Assembly (NCBI RefSeq): GCF_000382405.1
Contig: NZ_KB908256.1
Span: forward strand, 1-64,000
DNA: 64,000 nt
Reading direction: 5' to 3'
DNA from: Mycobacterium sp. 141
GTDB lineage: Bacteria; Actinomycetota; Actinomycetes; Mycobacteriales; Mycobacteriaceae
The stretch's first letter is position 1; every line of letters starts with the position of its first letter. Below are positions 16,616 to 27,696 of this stretch, one piece after another. The notes beneath the pieces were generated by a model. It saw nothing but the letters and a program-made list of their open reading frames with translations, did no database searches and was not told the origin of the DNA. The position numbers and the translations under genes were made by a program.

Positions 16616-18550
16616 GTGGGTGACAACGGAAACGGCAACGGCGCCGCACCGAGGCAAAAACTGGAGAAGGTAGTCATCCGGTTCGCCGGTGACTCCGGCG
16701 ACGGTATGCAGCTGACCGGTGACCGCTTCACCTCCGAGGCGGCGCTCTTCGGCAATGACCTTGCCACCCAACCGAATTACCCGGCCGAGATCCGCGCACC
16801 ACAGGGCACGCTGCCCGGTGTGTCGTCGTTCCAGATCCAGATCGCCGATTACGACATCCTCACCGCCGGTGATCGTCCCGACGTGCTAGTCGCGATGAAC
16901 CCGGCCGCACTCAAGGCCAACGTTTCCGATCTTCCGCACGGCGGCCTGATCATCGCCAACTCTGATGAGTTCACCAAGCGCAACCTGGCCAAGGTCGGCT
17001 ACGACACCAACCCGCTCGAGACCGACGAGCTCTCCGACTACGTCGTGCAGTCGGTCGCGATGACCACCCTGACGCTGGGAGCGGTCGAGGCGATCGGCGC
17101 CACGAAGAAGGACGGCCAGCGCGCCAAGAACATGTTCGCGCTCGGGCTGCTGTCGTGGATGTACGGCCGCGAGCTGGAGCACAGCGAGAACTTCATCCGG
17201 GAGAAGTTCTCCGGCAAGCCTGAAATCGCCGACGCCAACGTGCTGGCCCTGAAGGCCGGCTGGAATTACGGCGAGACGACCGAGGCATTCGCGACCACGT
17301 ACGAGGTCTCGCCGGCCAAGCTCGCTGCCGGCGAGTACCGGCAGATCTCGGGCAACACGGCGCTTGCATACGGCATCGTCGCGGCCGGCCAGCTCGCCGA
17401 TATCCAGGTGGTGCTTGGCACCTACCCGATCACGCCGGCGTCGGACATCCTCCACGAGCTGTCCAAGCACAAGAACTTCAATGTGCTGACCTTCCAGGCC
17501 GAGGACGAGATCGCCGGCATCGGTGCGGCCATCGGGGCCTCGTATGGCGGCGCGCTGGGTGTCACCAGCACATCAGGCCCGGGCGTCTCGCTGAAGTCCG
17601 AGGCCATTGGCCTTGCGGTGATGACCGAACTGCCGCTGATCGTCATCGATGTGCAGCGCGGTGGCCCGTCGACAGGCTTGCCGACCAAGACCGAGCAGGC
17701 CGATCTGCTGCAGGCGATGTTCGGCCGCAACGGTGAGTCGCCGGTCGCGGTGCTGGCACCCCGGTCCCCGTCTGACTGCTTCGAAATTGCGGTCGAGGCC
17801 GCGCGTATCGCGGTGCACTACCACACCCCGGTGATCGTCCTCTCCGACGGCGCAGTCGCCAACGGCTCGGAACCGTGGCGTATCCCCGACGTCACCGCCT
17901 ACCCACCGATCGAGCACACCTTCGCCGAGGAAGGCAAGCCGTTCCAGCCCTACGCCCGTGACCCGGAGACGTTGGCGCGGCAGTTCGCCGTGCCGGGCAC
18001 TCCCGGCCTTGAGCACCGCATCGGTGGGCTTGAGGCGGCCAATGGGTCGGGCAACATCTCTTACGAACCGAAGAACCACGATCTGATGGTCCGGTTGCGT
18101 CAGGAGAAGGTCGCCGGCATCGCGGTGCCCGATCTCGAGGTTGACGATCCCAGCGGCGACGCGGAACTGCTGATGCTGGGCTGGGGCAGCAGCTACGGAC
18201 CGATCGGGGAGGCCTGCCGCCGCGCCCGGCGCAAGGGCATCAAGGTCGCTCAGGCGCATCTGCGCTACCTCAACCCGTTCCCGGCCAACCTCGGCGAGGT
18301 ACTGAAGCGCTACCCGAATGTGGTGCTGCCGGAGATGAACCTCGGTCAGCTTGCGCTGCTGCTGCGAGGCAAATACCTGGTCGACATTCAGTCGGTGACG
18401 AAGGTGGAGGGTATGGCTTTCCTCGGTGATGAGGTCGAGGGCATCATCGACGCCGCCCTGGACGGCTCATTGGGTGAAAAGGAAAGTGACAAGGCCAAGT
18501 TCGCGCGGTTGGCGGCGGCTACTGTCGAGTCTGTGGGAGCGAGCGCATGA
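16616..18550 (+). CDS. korA: 2-oxoglutarate:ferredoxin oxidoreductase, alpha/gamma subunit
   Basis: KorA with KorB oxidatively decarboxylates 2-oxoglutarate to succinyl-CoA using ferredoxin, the CoA- and TPP-dependent TCA route of mycobacteria that does not yield NADH. The N-terminal gamma domain (residues about 20-200) starts with VIRFAGDSGDGMQLTGDRF. The alpha domain follows with the GTYPITPASDILHELS motif and the STSGPGVSL segment near 317-325. Length 644 aa matches the fused gamma-alpha form. GTG start at 16616. It overlaps korB by four bases. The M. tuberculosis MFS transporter gene (Rv2456c) between clpX and korA is absent here. Confidence 0.95.
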   Translation: MGDNGNGNGAAPRQKLEKVVIRFAGDSGDGMQLTGDRFTSEAALFGNDLATQPNYPAEIRAPQGTLPGVSSFQIQIADYDILTAGDRPDVLVAMNPAALKANVSDLPHGGLIIANSDEFTKRNLAKVGYDTNPLETDELSDYVVQSVAMTTLTLGAVEAIGATKKDGQRAKNMFALGLLSWMYGRELEHSENFIREKFSGKPEIADANVLALKAGWNYGETTEAFATTYEVSPAKLAAGEYRQISGNTALAYGIVAAGQLADIQVVLGTYPITPASDILHELSKHKNFNVLTFQAEDEIAGIGAAIGASYGGALGVTSTSGPGVSLKSEAIGLAVMTELPLIVIDVQRGGPSTGLPTKTEQADLLQAMFGRNGESPVAVLAPRSPSDCFEIAVEAARIAVHYHTPVIVLSDGAVANGSEPWRIPDVTAYPPIEHTFAEEGKPFQPYARDPETLARQFAVPGTPGLEHRIGGLEAANGSGNISYEPKNHDLMVRLRQEKVAGIAVPDLEVDDPSGDAELLMLGWGSSYGPIGEACRRARRKGIKVAQAHLRYLNPFPANLGEVLKRYPNVVLPEMNLGQLALLLRGKYLVDIQSVTKVEGMAFLGDEVEGIIDAALDGSLGEKESDKAKFARLAAATVESVGASA

Positions 18551-19698
18551 CAACAGCGAGAAGCGAAGCGGATCGCGCATCGGCAATAGCGAGAAGCGAA
18601 GCGGATCGCGCAGCGGCCCAGATTATCGGTGCGGACCACAGGGATCTCGGCCTGACGGCCCTGAACAAGACGGCCCTGGTGCCTACCACCGACACGCCTC
18701 AGAAAGGCAAGGACTTCACCAGCGACCAGGAGGTCCGCTGGTGCCCCGGGTGCGGTGACTACGTCATCCTCAACACCATCCGCAACTTTTTGCCAGAGTT
18801 GGGCCTGCGCCGCGAGAACATCGCGTTCATCAGCGGCATCGGCTGCTCCAGCCGGTTCCCGTACTACCTGGAGACCTACGGCTTCCACTCGATCCACGGT
18901 CGTGCCCCGACCATCGCGACCGGCCTGGCGCTGGCCCGGCCGGACCTGTCGGTGTGGGTCGTCACCGGGGACGGCGACGCGCTGTCGATCGGCGGCAACC
19001 ACCTGATCCACGCGCTGCGCCGCAACATGAACATCACGATCCTGCTGTTCAACAACCGGATCTACGGCCTCACCAAGGGTCAGTACTCGCCGACGTCGGA
19101 GATCGGCAAAATCACCAAGTCGACGCCGATGGGCTCGCTGGACTACCCGTTCAACCCGGTTTCGCTGGCCCTTGGCGCCGAGGCGACGTTCGTCGGCCGC
19201 GCACTGGACTCCGACCGTAAGGGCCTGTCCGAGGTGCTGCGTGCCGCCGCGGCCCACCGCGGTGCGGCGCTGGTCGAGATCATGCAGGACTGCCCGATCT
19301 TCAACGACGGCTCGTTCGACGCGCTTCGCAAGGAGGGCGCCGAGGACCGGTTGATCAACCTGCGGCACGGCGAGCCGATCACCTTCGGCGCCGACGGTGA
19401 GTACTGCGTGGTCCAGTCTGGCTATGGCCTCGAAGTGGCCAAGACCGCCGATGTGGCCACCGAACAGATCGTGGTGCACGACGCACACGTTGAAGACCCG
19501 GCGTATGCGTTCGCGTTGTCGCGGTTGAGTGAGCAGAACCTCGACCACATGGTGACGGGCATCTTCCGGATGGTCAGCAAGCCGACCTATGACGACGCTG
19601 CCCGTCAGCAGGTCAGCTCGGCACGCGACGCCAAACCGCATGACGCTGCCGCCTTGCAAGAGCTGCTGCGCGGCAAAGACACGTGGACCGTCGACTGA
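18547..19698 (+). CDS. korB: 2-oxoglutarate:ferredoxin oxidoreductase, beta subunit (with repeat-derived N-terminus)
   Basis: KorB carries thiamine diphosphate and the iron-sulfur centre of the KorAB complex. The motif RWCPGCGDY (C66, C69) binds iron-sulfur, and GDGDALSIGGNHLIHALRRN with a following NN forms the TPP fold (near residues 140-165). The body from LGLTALNKTALVPTTDTPQK on is normal. The first 25 residues are odd: the peptide ARSEADRA occurs twice because a 25-bp DNA unit is repeated. The start at 18547 overlaps korA (ATGA), so the insert is in the translated part unless initiation uses a later codon. Confidence 0.94.
   Translation: MTTARSEADRASAIARSEADRAAAQIIGADHRDLGLTALNKTALVPTTDTPQKGKDFTSDQEVRWCPGCGDYVILNTIRNFLPELGLRRENIAFISGIGCSSRFPYYLETYGFHSIHGRAPTIATGLALARPDLSVWVVTGDGDALSIGGNHLIHALRRNMNITILLFNNRIYGLTKGQYSPTSEIGKITKSTPMGSLDYPFNPVSLALGAEATFVGRALDSDRKGLSEVLRAAAAHRGAALVEIMQDCPIFNDGSFDALRKEGAEDRLINLRHGEPITFGADGEYCVVQSGYGLEVAKTADVATEQIVVHDAHVEDPAYAFALSRLSEQNLDHMVTGIFRMVSKPTYDDAARQQVSSARDAKPHDAAALQELLRGKDTWTVD
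18555..18612 (+). repeat. Two copies of a 25-bp repeat at the korB start
   Basis: The unit AGCGAGAAGCGAAGCGGATC plus GCGCA occurs at 18555-18579 and 18588-18612, a 33-bp (11-codon) period that keeps the korB frame. It shares GAAGCGAAG-type sequence with the tail of obg near 39090-39110, another gene junction. Confidence 0.9.
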
Positions 19699-19709
19699 CC
19701 AGGGCACGC

Positions 19710-19786
19710 TGACTTCTGCTCCTCGCGTGCGCTGGCGTGACTTCTGTTCCTCGCGTGCGCGCAGTCTTCCCGCTCCTCACGTGCGC
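19710..19786. repeat. Three-copy repeat in the korB-mobA gap
   Basis: Units at 19710-19732, 19738-19760 and 19764-19786 share CTNCTCCTCGCGTGCGC-like sequence (copies 2 and 3 differ by a few bases). The 17 bases 19716-19732 (CTGCTCCTCGCGTGCGC) are the exact reverse complement of 39074-39090 at the end of obg. This is a dispersed boundary repeat placed right before the mobA promoter. Confidence 0.85.
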
Positions 19787-19805
19787 GTGCGCTAACGTCA
19801 CAGGC

Positions 19806-20378
19806 GTGACATCACCCGTGCCGCTGGCTGCCGTCGTCCTTGCGGGTGGAGCGTCCCGCCGTATGGGGCGCGACAAGGCCACACTCCCGTTCGAGGGTTC
19901 GACGCTCGTAGAGCGAGTGGTCGCCGCGGTGAGCGCGCGGTGTTCGCCGGTGTTCGTCATCGCGGCGCCCGGCCAACCGCTACCCGCGTTGTCCGCGCAG
20001 GTGTTACGCGACGAGATCCGGGGCGTGGGCCCGTTGGTCGCTACCGGTCGTGGCTTGCGTGCGGCGGCCGATGCCGGTCGGGAACTGGCCTTCGTCTGTG
20101 CGGTGGATATGCCATACATGTCTGCTGACCTCATCGATGAGCTGGTCGGGCCAGCTGTGCGGCTGCACGCCGACATCGTGTTGCCCTGGGACGGCCGCGA
20201 CCACTACCTCGCCGGTATCTACCGCAGCGCGCTGACCACCCGCATCGCCGAACTGGTGGCCGCGGGTGAGCGGAGTATGCGGGCCCTGGCCGAATCGGTC
20301 GACACCCAGCGGGTGGTGCTGGCCGAACAACGCGCGCTGACCAACGTCAACACGCTCGCAGACCTATCAGCAAATTAG
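19806..20378 (+). CDS. mobA: Molybdenum cofactor guanylyltransferase MobA
   Basis: MobA attaches GMP to molybdopterin to form the guanine dinucleotide cofactor. The nucleotidyltransferase signature [20 protein letters not shown] lies at residues about 12-31, and the metal-site VDMPYM follows near 98-103. Length 190 aa fits. I chose GTG at 19806 because a TAACGT -10 element ends seven bases before it, as in leaderless messages. The longer frame to 19737 runs through the boundary repeat and is unlikely. It relates functionally to fdhD upstream. Confidence 0.9.
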   Translation: MTSPVPLAAVVLAGGASRRMGRDKATLPFEGSTLVERVVAAVSARCSPVFVIAAPGQPLPALSAQVLRDEIRGVGPLVATGRGLRAAADAGRELAFVCAVDMPYMSADLIDELVGPAVRLHADIVLPWDGRDHYLAGIYRSALTTRIAELVAAGERSMRALAESVDTQRVVLAEQRALTNVNTLADLSAN

Positions 20379-22371
<1,993 letters not shown>

Positions 22372-22375
22372 GCCG

Positions 22376-23524
22376 TCAGGGCGCGGCGGTGAACGCTGAG
22401 TGCGCCGCGATGGTCGCCAGATGTCGGGTGAGTACGGACTCCGGCACCAGCGCGCTGGCTCGCGTGGCGGCCGCGCCGAGGACGGCGGGCCGCAGATTCA
22501 CGACGCGGCCGATCAGCCGCGATTCGCGCACGATCATCTCTACACGGCGGCGTCGCAGCGTCGTGAACCGCGCGAAGGCAGTCGCCAGATCGGGCGCCCG
22601 GGCCGCCAGACCGCCTAGGATCGCCGCGTCCTCAAGGCCCTGACAGCCGCCCTGACCCAGATGTGGGCGCATCGGATGCGCGGCATCTCCGGCCACCACC
22701 ACAGGACCGCGGGCCCAGCGCCTGGCCGAGTCGCGGTCGTATAAATCGTTGCGCAGCACGTCGGCGGGATCCGTCGCGGCCAGCAGGGTCGGGATCGGCT
22801 CGGCCCACGACGCGAACGTGCGCTGCAGATATGCCAGCTCCCCGCCGGAGCTCGTGGCGCCTTCTGGCGCCCGCTCGGTGGCGAACCAGTAGGTGTGCTC
22901 GGCGCCCATCGGCACATGACCCACCTCCACCCCGGCGGCCAGTGTCTCGCCGGCCATGTCGGGGTCGATCCGATGTCTGGCCACGCCACGCCACGCGGTA
23001 TAGCCGACATAGCGTCGGGCGAGCGGTCCGTTCAGATGGCGTGCCACCACCGAATCGACACCGTCGGCGCCGACCACGGCCGCGGCATCGCGCGCGGATC
23101 CGTCTGACAGGGTGACGCGCACACCGTCACCGGTGACCGCGAGCCCGCGCACACCGACGCCGTATTCGACCGTGGCAGGGACCAGCGGTCCTGTCAGGAT
23201 GTCGGTGAGCTCGGCTCGCCTGATGACGACCAGCGGCTCGCCGAGCGCGCGGATGAACCGTTCGGGTTCAGGGCGTCGCAGCCACGTGCCGTCGTGCCAG
23301 CGCGCCGCGCCGGCCGTCACGCGTCCGCCCGCGGCCCGGACCGCGTCGCCGAGGCCGAGCTCGTCGAGCGCCGCCAAGGCGTTGGGCCAGATGCTGATAC
23401 CCGTCCCCGCCGACGTATCGGCACGGGCTTCGAGCACCCTCACCTGGAATCCCTGACGTTGCAACGCGACTGCGGTGGCCAAGCCGGTGATGCCGGCACC
23501 GACGACGAGGATGGACTGTGCCAT
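22376..23524 (-). CDS. FAD-dependent monooxygenase, aromatic hydroxylase type
   Basis: A 382-aa class A flavoprotein monooxygenase. The N-terminal dinucleotide fold has GAGITG (residues 8-13) followed by the acidic strand end LEAR. The internal DG motif appears as GADGVDS (near 150), and the second FAD motif [22 protein letters not shown] lies near residue 285. This order (GxGxxG, DG, GD) is the signature of hydroxylases that use NAD(P)H and oxygen, such as salicylate or 6-hydroxynicotinate types. The substrate is not predictable. It ends five bases from the convergent rpf stop. Confidence 0.88.
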   Translation of the reverse strand: MAQSILVVGAGITGLATAVALQRQGFQVRVLEARADTSAGTGISIWPNALAALDELGLGDAVRAAGGRVTAGAARWHDGTWLRRPEPERFIRALGEPLVVIRRAELTDILTGPLVPATVEYGVGVRGLAVTGDGVRVTLSDGSARDAAAVVGADGVDSVVARHLNGPLARRYVGYTAWRGVARHRIDPDMAGETLAAGVEVGHVPMGAEHTYWFATERAPEGATSSGGELAYLQRTFASWAEPIPTLLAATDPADVLRNDLYDRDSARRWARGPVVVAGDAAHPMRPHLGQGGCQGLEDAAILGGLAARAPDLATAFARFTTLRRRRVEMIVRESRLIGRVVNLRPAVLGAAATRASALVPESVLTRHLATIAAHSAFTAAP

Positions 23525-23640
23525 GGCTCGAATCTAGCCAAACGGGCGTTGAGACCAATTGCAGCATCCAGCAGCTTCGTGCCGATGTCACCGCCCGGTT
23601 ACCCGGGTGGTCGGCCGTCACGCGGCTACGGTGGGTGAGC

Positions 23641-25617
23641 ATGACCCCGTTTCACGATCTCGACGATTACCTTGCGCTGCCCCGAGTGTCGGGCCTTGCC
23701 GTGTCGCCGGATGGTTCGCGCCTGGTTACCACGGTCAGCGTGCTGAATGACAAGCGCACTGAATTCGTCACTGCGGTTTGGGAATTGGATGTCAATGGGC
23801 AACAGTCCGCACGGCGGCTGACCCACGGTGCGAAAGGGGAGTCCGCGCCGACATTCACCGGTGCGGGTGATCTGTTGTTCCTGGCGGCGCGTCCGGCGCA
23901 GGCGAGCAACGAGGACGACAAGGCGCCTGCGGCATTGTGGCGCTTGCCTGCTGCCGGTGGTGAGGCCGTCGAGATGTTCAGCATGCCCGGTGGGGTCAGC
24001 GGTGTGGTCAGCGCGCGGGCTGCGGAGGTCACCGTCGTGACCGCTGCGCTGCTGGCCTCGGCCGAAAGCGTCGCCGAGGACAAGGCGTTGCGGGAGCTGC
24101 GCAAGGACACCGCGGTGTCGGCCGTGCTGCACACCGGATATCCGGTCCGGTACTGGGACCACGACCTCGGTCCCGACCAACCGCACCTGCTGGATACCGA
24201 CGGGCCAACCGATCTCACGACCCATCCCGGGGAGGCGTTGCGCGAGACCACCTTCGACCTCAGCTCCGACGGTGAGTTCCTCGTCACCTCCTGGCACGTG
24301 CCCGGGCCCGGGGTGGCCAACCGGTCCGCACTGGTCCGCATCGACCGAGGCGGCGGGACGCCCACCACGATCGCCGAGGAACCCGACGCCGAACTGGAAC
24401 ACCCTGCCATCGCGCCCGACGGCAGTGCGGTGGCATTCACCAGGGAAACCCATTCGACACCTACCGAAGCGCCGCGGATCACGCTGTGCTGCGTGCGCTT
24501 CGGTGAAGAACCCGCGGAACTCACCACGAACTGGGATCGCTGGCCGGCCACGGTCGCCTGGACAGCGGACTCGTCGGCGTTGATCGTGACCGCCGACGAG
24601 CAAGGGCGTCGGCCGATCTTCACCGTGGACCCGAACAGCGGTGCGGTTGCCAAGCTCACCGACGACGATTACGCCTACACCGACGTGTGCCCGGCGCCGG
24701 GCGGAGTCATCTACGCACTGCGCAGCTCCTATGCCGTGCCGCCGCACTCGGTGCGGCTCGATCCCGACGGCACCGTCACGGAGTTGCCGTGCATGGCGCT
24801 TCCCGAACTTCCCGGCACACTCACCGAACTGGTCGCCACTGCCGACGACGGGACACCCGTGCGATCATGGCTGACGCTGCCGGAGGGTGACGAGCCGGCC
24901 GAATTGGTGCTGTGGATCCACGGGGGGCCGCTGGGCAGCTGGAACATGTGGCACTGGCGGTGGAATCCGTGGCTGCTCACCGCGCACGGTTACGCGGTGC
25001 TGATGCCCGATCCGGGGCTGTCCACGGGCTACGGTCAGCAGTTCATCCAACGGGGTTGGGGCGCATGGGGCGCCGAGCCGTACACCGACCTGATGGCCGC
25101 CGTCGACGCGGCGTGCGAGCATCCGCGGATCGACGATTCCCGGACCGCCGCCATGGGTGGTTCGTTCGGCGGCTACATGGCCAATTGGATCGCAGGGCAG
25201 ACCGACCGGTTCGACGCGATCGTCACCCACGCCAGCCTATGGGCGCTCGACCAGTTCGGGCCGACCACCGATAGCGCGTTCTGGTGGGCGCGCGAGATGA
25301 CACCCGAAATGACACAACGCAATTCACCGCACCGGTATGTCGGCCAGATTCACACGCCGATGCTTGTCATCCACGGGGACAAGGACTATCGCGTGCCCAT
25401 CGGCGAAGCCCTGCGGCTCTGGTACGAGCTGCTGTCCGCCTCTGGGCTGCCCGCCGACGAGAACGGTCAGAGCTCGCATCGCTTCCTCTATTACCCGACG
25501 GAGAACCACTGGGTGTTGGCGCCGCAACACGCCAAGATTTGGTACCAGGTGGTGACGGCGTTCCTCGGCCAGCATCTGCGCGGTGAAGACATTCAGCTAC
25601 CTGATCTGCTCGGGTAG
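23641..25617 (+). CDS. S9-family prolyl oligopeptidase-type peptidase
   Basis: This is an acylaminoacyl- or dipeptidyl-peptidase-like serine peptidase of 658 aa. The first 400 residues form a beta-propeller with WD40-like repeats (LAVSPDGSRLVTTV and similar). The alpha/beta hydrolase domain carries the nucleophile S508 in GGSFGGYMANW, D582 in HGDKDYRVP and H623 in ENHW. ATG at 23641 is preceded by TACGGT eight bases upstream and has no strong ribosome site, fitting a leaderless message; a GTG at 23635 is the alternative. No signal peptide is seen, so it is probably cytoplasmic. It starts divergently from the monooxygenase gene. Confidence 0.9.
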   Translation: MTPFHDLDDYLALPRVSGLAVSPDGSRLVTTVSVLNDKRTEFVTAVWELDVNGQQSARRLTHGAKGESAPTFTGAGDLLFLAARPAQASNEDDKAPAALWRLPAAGGEAVEMFSMPGGVSGVVSARAAEVTVVTAALLASAESVAEDKALRELRKDTAVSAVLHTGYPVRYWDHDLGPDQPHLLDTDGPTDLTTHPGEALRETTFDLSSDGEFLVTSWHVPGPGVANRSALVRIDRGGGTPTTIAEEPDAELEHPAIAPDGSAVAFTRETHSTPTEAPRITLCCVRFGEEPAELTTNWDRWPATVAWTADSSALIVTADEQGRRPIFTVDPNSGAVAKLTDDDYAYTDVCPAPGGVIYALRSSYAVPPHSVRLDPDGTVTELPCMALPELPGTLTELVATADDGTPVRSWLTLPEGDEPAELVLWIHGGPLGSWNMWHWRWNPWLLTAHGYAVLMPDPGLSTGYGQQFIQRGWGAWGAEPYTDLMAAVDAACEHPRIDDSRTAAMGGSFGGYMANWIAGQTDRFDAIVTHASLWALDQFGPTTDSAFWWAREMTPEMTQRNSPHRYVGQIHTPMLVIHGDKDYRVPIGEALRLWYELLSASGLPADENGQSSHRFLYYPTENHWVLAPQHAKIWYQVVTAFLGQHLRGEDIQLPDLLG

Positions 25618-25627
25618 CGTCAAGGTG

Positions 25628-26914
25628 GTGACGCAGCGTGAGTTCGACCTGGTGCTGTACGGGGCGACCGGGTTTGCCGGCAAGCTCACCGCCGAATACC
25701 TGGCCCGAGCCGGCGGAGCGGCGCGTATCGCCCTCGCGGGCCGATCGGAGGACCGGCTGCGGGCGGTCCGCGACACCCTCGGTGCGGGGGCCCGGGATTG
25801 GCCGTTGTTGACGGCTGACGCATCGGCACCGTCGACCCTGGCCACGATGGCCGCCCGCACCCAGGTGGTGGTGACGACCGTCGGGCCCTACACGAAATAC
25901 GGTCTGCCGTTGGTGGCCGCATGCGCCGCGGCCGGAACCGACTACGCCGACCTGACCGGCGAGACCATGTTCGTCCGCGACAGCATCGATCATTACCACA
26001 AGCAGGCCGTCGAGACCGGCGCGCGCATCGTGCATTCGTGCGGATTCGACTCCGTCCCATCCGATCTCACCGTCTATGCGCTGTATCGGAGGGCCGCGGA
26101 CGACGACGCGGGTGAACTCGGCGACACCGATCTGGTGGTACGTACGATCTCCGGAGGCGTTTCGGGCGGCACGGTGGCCTCGTTTGTGGAGATCATGCGT
26201 ACGTCCTCGCGGGATCCTCAGGCCCGCCGACTGATGAACGATCCGTACACGCTGAGCCCGGATCGCGGCGCCGAACCGGAACTCGGTGCCCAGCCCGACG
26301 TGCGGTGGCGCCGGGGTGGCGAGATCGCACCGGAGCTGGCGGGCTACTGGACGGGTGCGTTCGCGATGGCGGGGCCGAACACCCGAATCGTGCGCCGCAC
26401 CAACGCTCTACTGGACCATGCGTATGGACACCGCTTCGCCTACGCCGAGCAGATGAGCCTGGGCCGATCACTCATCGCCCCGGTGGCAGCCGCGGCGATC
26501 ACCGGGTCCAACGCGGCGGCCATGGGTTTGGGCGGCCGGTACTTCGACCGGTTGCCCGCCGCGCTTGTCGAACGGCTGGTGCCCAAACCCGGCACCGGTC
26601 CCAGCGAACAAACCCGCATGCACGGGCACTACCGCGTCGAGACCTACACCAGGACCACCTCGGGTGCGCGCTACGTGGCGACGATGGCCCAGCAGGGCGA
26701 CCCCGGATACCAGGCGACCTCGGTGCTGCTCGGAGAGTGCGGGCTGGCCTTGGCGTTGGACCGTGACAGGCTGTCCGACCTGCGTGGCGTGCTGACTCCA
26801 GCGGCAGCGATGGGTGACGCGTTGCTGGCCCGATTCCCCGCCGCCGACGTGCAGTTGGAGACCACCGCACTGCCCCGAGCCGAATCGTCCGGGTCAAGCG
26901 GAACACCTGTGTAA
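25628..26914 (+). CDS. Saccharopine dehydrogenase-like / trans-acting enoyl reductase family protein
   Basis: This is the counterpart of Rv2449c. A 428-aa protein has an N-terminal Rossmann fold with LYGATGFAGKLTAEYLA (residues about 9-25) for NAD(P)H. It then has the family's VVTTVGPYTKYGLPLVAACA and THYADLTGE-like segment (here TDYADLTGE) and SCGFDSVPSDL. Relatives act as trans-acting enoyl reductases in lipid biosynthesis (Rv2953 type), but the substrate here is unknown and no polyketide synthase is nearby. GTG at 25628 begins ten bases after the peptidase stop; GTG at 25625 is equally possible. Confidence 0.88.
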   Translation: MTQREFDLVLYGATGFAGKLTAEYLARAGGAARIALAGRSEDRLRAVRDTLGAGARDWPLLTADASAPSTLATMAARTQVVVTTVGPYTKYGLPLVAACAAAGTDYADLTGETMFVRDSIDHYHKQAVETGARIVHSCGFDSVPSDLTVYALYRRAADDDAGELGDTDLVVRTISGGVSGGTVASFVEIMRTSSRDPQARRLMNDPYTLSPDRGAEPELGAQPDVRWRRGGEIAPELAGYWTGAFAMAGPNTRIVRRTNALLDHAYGHRFAYAEQMSLGRSLIAPVAAAAITGSNAAAMGLGGRYFDRLPAALVERLVPKPGTGPSEQTRMHGHYRVETYTRTTSGARYVATMAQQGDPGYQATSVLLGECGLALALDRDRLSDLRGVLTPAAAMGDALLARFPAADVQLETTALPRAESSGSSGTPV

Positions 26915-26981
26915 CAAGATCAATTCGACTAGTGTCGTCGAAGAGCACTTCATCAACGCCAGCAACGAAAGTGGGAACAAT

Positions 26982-27599
26982 ATGGCCGATCTCGACGACC
27001 TCTTCGCACAGATTCCTGTAGCGGAGATTGCGAGCAAGCTGGGCGCCGATGAAGGTGAGGTGAACAACGCCATCAAGACGTTGGTTCCCACGCTCCTCGG
27101 CGGTGTGCAGCAGAACGTGCAGTCCGACAACATCGACTCGAGCAACCTGGAATCTGCGGTCACCGCGCAGGCCGCGAGCGGTCTGCTCGACGGCGGCGTG
27201 AAGGTAGACGACGTGAACCAGAAGGAGGGCGACCAGATGGTCGCTCACATCTTCGGTGGCAACGACAGTGGGCAGGTGGCCTCGGCCCTTGCCGGTACCG
27301 GCGCCGGCGGTGGAGACCTCATCAAGAAGCTGCTGCCGATCCTGGCCCCGATCGTGCTGGCCTACATCGGCAAGCAGTTCGCGCAGAAGAACGCGCCTGC
27401 CGAGCCTGCTGCCCAGGCATCCGGCGGCGGGCTCGGCGACATCCTCGGCAGCATCCTGGGCGGGGCCGGCGCGGGCGGTGGCGGCGCCGCGAACAATCCG
27501 CTGGGCAGCATCCTCGGTAGTGTCCTCGGCGGTGGTGGCGGCGGCCAGGGCAACGCCATCGGCGAGATCCTCGGCGGTCTGCTGGGCGGGAAGAAGTAG
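26982..27599 (+). CDS. DUF937 (YidB-like) family protein
   Basis: This 205-aa protein begins MADLDDLFAQIPVAEIASKL. The first 120 residues match the pattern of DUF937 proteins: helices with NNAIKTLVPTLLGGVQQN and QMVAHIFG. A hydrophobic stretch (LIKKLLPILAPIVLAYIGKQ, about 108-127) and a Gly/Leu-rich tail with repeated GDILGSILGG and GSILGSVLGGGG follow. The tail repeats may form an amphipathic or self-associating region. The function is unknown. ATG at 26982 has a weak GGGA site. A terminator follows directly. Confidence 0.85.
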   Translation: MADLDDLFAQIPVAEIASKLGADEGEVNNAIKTLVPTLLGGVQQNVQSDNIDSSNLESAVTAQAASGLLDGGVKVDDVNQKEGDQMVAHIFGGNDSGQVASALAGTGAGGGDLIKKLLPILAPIVLAYIGKQFAQKNAPAEPAAQASGGGLGDILGSILGGAGAGGGGAANNPLGSILGSVLGGGGGGQGNAIGEILGGLLGGKK

Positions 27600-27620
27600 C
27601 CGCGGCGATCGTTTCCGCGC

Positions 27621-27662
27621 AAGCCCCCGTCGCCAGCGAATGCACCGGCGTCGGGGGCTTTC
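27621..27662 (+). terminator. Terminator after the DUF937 gene
   Basis: AAGCCCCCG-T-CGCC (27621-27634) pairs with GGCG-T-CGGGGGCTT (27647-27660) around a 12-base loop, with one internal T-T mismatch, followed by a short TTTCG. It lies directly upstream of the valS promoter. Confidence 0.85.
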
Positions 27663-27696
27663 GCGTATCCGGGCCACTCCTTCCTAGAATGGCGCG

